Assembly (NCBI GenBank): GCA_030666075.1
Contig: DAOUYN010000047.1
Location: 1 to 7,041 of the forward strand
Reading direction: 5' to 3'
Length of the DNA stretch: 7,041 nt
From: Actinomycetes bacterium
GTDB lineage: Bacteria > Actinomycetota > Aquicultoria > CAJVYJ01 > JAUVQD01
Under the pieces are notes generated by a model. It did no database searches, was not told the DNA's origin, and saw only the letters and a list, made by a program, of their open reading frames with translations. Shown in pieces: positions 5,738-7,041 of the stretch. Made by a program: the position numbers and the translations under genes. Each line of letters opens with the position of its first letter. The first letter of the stretch is position 1.

Positions 5738-7041
5738 TGCTGCCCTTTCCCGATCAAAAACCAACTGAAAGCCTCGGTAAAGACGACCGGGACCGTCCGC
5801 CCGATCTGTTCGTCGGGGCCGTCAAGGTGGACGAGTCTGTTCGACCCCGTCCGACCGACCAGACGATTTCGCTCCTTCTTGCTATGCCCCTCGACAAAGA
5901 CATCAAACCGTCTACCGATGAGTTCCTGGTGGCGCTCGAGCCCCGCTTGATTCTGAACCTCTGTGAGCCGTGAGAACCACCGCGACTTTTCCTCTCTTGG
6001 GACTGGATCATCATAGTCGGCCGCGGCCGTCCCCGGACGCGGCGAATAGATGAACGTATAAGCTAGATCGAATCGCACTTCTTCGACGACGGACAAGGTC
6101 TGCTCAAAGTCTTTTGCGGTCTCGCCGGGGAATCCGACCATGATATCGGTCGTGATGGCGACATCGGGGAGGCGTTCACGGATCATCCGCGCCAACCCCA
6201 GGTAATGGGCTGCCGTGTAGCGCCGACGCATCATCGCCAGGACCCGGTCGGAGCCCGCTTGCAGCGGCAAGTGGATGTGTGGACATAAGTTGTCACGGTT
6301 AGCCATCAAGTCGATCGTCTCGCCCATCAAGTCTTTCGGATGCGACGTAGTAAAGCGTATTCGTTTTAGGCCCGCCACATTCGAGATGCGGGCCAGTAGT
6401 TCAGTGAAAGCGGGCTCACCAAAGAGGTCTCGTCCGTATGAATTGACGTTTTGACCTAAGAGCGTGATCTCTTCGACCCCGTCGGCCGCCAGCGCCCGCG
6501 CGGCATTCTCCAGGTCGTCGATCGCCCGGCTCTTCTCCTGGCCACGGACCTGCGGGACTATGCAATACGAGCAAAAGTTGTCACAGCCGACGGTGATGGG
6601 CAACCAGGCGTGCCAGTCATGTCGGCGCTCGGCCGGCAAATCACCCGCGAATTCGGTCGTTCCTTCGAGTACCTCGCAGGCCGGGGCGCCGCTCAGAGCG
6701 GCCTTAGCCAAAAGCGCCGGCAGATGGGCCACATTGTGCGTGCCGAAGATGACATCGACATGCGGGTGGGTCTCGAGAATCGCGTCTCCGTCCTTTTGGG
6801 CCAGGCAACCGCCGATGGCTATCAATAACTCAGGTCTGTCTGCTTTGAGCTGTTTGAGCGCGCTTAACTGCCCGTAGGCGCGGTCATCCGCTGTCTGTCT
6901 GACACAGCAGGTGTTGAAAATAACCACATCCGCATCGTTTAGCTCCGGGACCTCGAGGTAGCCGTCAGCAGCCAATAACCCGGCGATTCGCTCTGAGTCG
7001 TCCTTATTCATTTGACACCCGAAGGTCTTCAACGCGTAAGA
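5734..7041 (-). CDS. miaB: tRNA-2-methylthio-N6-dimethylallyladenosine synthase (MiaB), 5' end cut by window
   Basis: Radical SAM methylthiotransferase that converts i6A37 to ms2i6A37 in tRNA using two [4Fe-4S] clusters. Counting from the leucine codon (TTG) at 7032, the N-terminal UPF0004 domain has its three cluster cysteines C6 (TFGCQMN), C42 (NTCCVR) and C76 (GGCLAQK). The radical SAM motif CDNFCSYC supplies C150, C154 and C157. It is followed by LLGQNVNSYG (191-200), the HLPLQAGSDRVLAMMRR segment, TDIMVGFPGET (295-305), and a C-terminal TRAM domain (about 366-428). The frame stays open to the edge (Ser-Tyr-Ala before that leucine), and MiaB proteins normally have a few residues before this point, so the true start lies just outside and the TTG need not be used. 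The motif set separates it from MtaB and RimO, and the operon with miaA supports MiaB. It is the first visible gene of the operon. Confidence 0.95.
   Translation of the reverse strand, partial: SYALKTFGCQMNKDDSERIAGLLAADGYLEVPELNDADVVIFNTCCVRQTADDRAYGQLSALKQLKADRPELLIAIGGCLAQKDGDAILETHPHVDVIFGTHNVAHLPALLAKAALSGAPACEVLEGTTEFAGDLPAERRHDWHAWLPITVGCDNFCSYCIVPQVRGQEKSRAIDDLENAARALAADGVEEITLLGQNVNSYGRDLFGEPAFTELLARISNVAGLKRIRFTTSHPKDLMGETIDLMANRDNLCPHIHLPLQAGSDRVLAMMRRRYTAAHYLGLARMIRERLPDVAITTDIMVGFPGETAKDFEQTLSVVEEVRFDLAYTFIYSPRPGTAAADYDDPVPREEKSRWFSRLTEVQNQAGLERHQELIGRRFDVFVEGHSKKERNRLVGRTGSNRLVHLDGPDEQIGRTVPVVFTEAFSWFLIGKGQQ

Noticed and set aside
5738..5764. Upstream extension of the LigB-like frame (MVFDRERAA...)
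   Set aside because: It lies inside miaB; the ATG at 5737 forms a standard ATGA junction and gives the family N-terminus MSIIAGIVAPHPP.
6464..6877. 137-residue + strand frame opposite miaB
   Set aside because: It is the complement of conserved radical SAM coding sequence, with no independent support.

Overview
The window reads as an ordinary chromosomal segment from a moderately GC-rich, Gram-positive-lineage bacterium. The evidence for that lineage is a LexA of the Bacillus/actinobacterial type and, upstream of it, an SOS box of the CGAAC-N4-GTTYG form used by Firmicutes and Actinobacteria. The DapL aminotransferase route to diaminopimelate and a MiaA with GGSGLY fit a deep-branching actinobacterial or clostridial-type anaerobe. 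That placement is inference; no rRNA or tRNA gene is present to settle it.

Layout. On the + strand, the 3' end of an unrecognised polytopic membrane protein (1-723) is followed by lexA (779-1387). The SOS box (705-718) lies inside the last codons of the membrane-protein gene and overlaps the -35 of a plausible lexA promoter, which is the arrangement expected for LexA autorepression. A 98-bp convergent gap (1388-1485) follows. It holds a perfect 6-bp inverted repeat flanked by copies of a 7-nt direct repeat and may be a dispersed intergenic element.

On the - strand, six genes run from the right edge towards the middle as one tightly packed operon, in transcription order: miaB (5'-truncated at the window edge), a LigB/Memo-like metalloprotein, an AMMECR1-domain protein, miaA, dapF and dapL. 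Most junctions are stop/start overlaps (ATGA, a 17-nt overlap, TGATG, TTGA); the miaA-dapF gap is 14 nt. The operon promoter must lie beyond the right edge.

Function. MiaA and MiaB act in succession on A37 of tRNAs to make i6A and then ms2i6A. DapL and DapF are consecutive steps making LL- and then meso-diaminopimelate for lysine and peptidoglycan. The least understood part is the LigB-like/AMMECR1 pair placed between the two mia genes. Together they resemble two parts of the AmmeMemoRadiSam set, whose function is unknown, with no dedicated third radical SAM gene visible here. I see no mobile element, CRISPR array, or rRNA or tRNA gene in the window.
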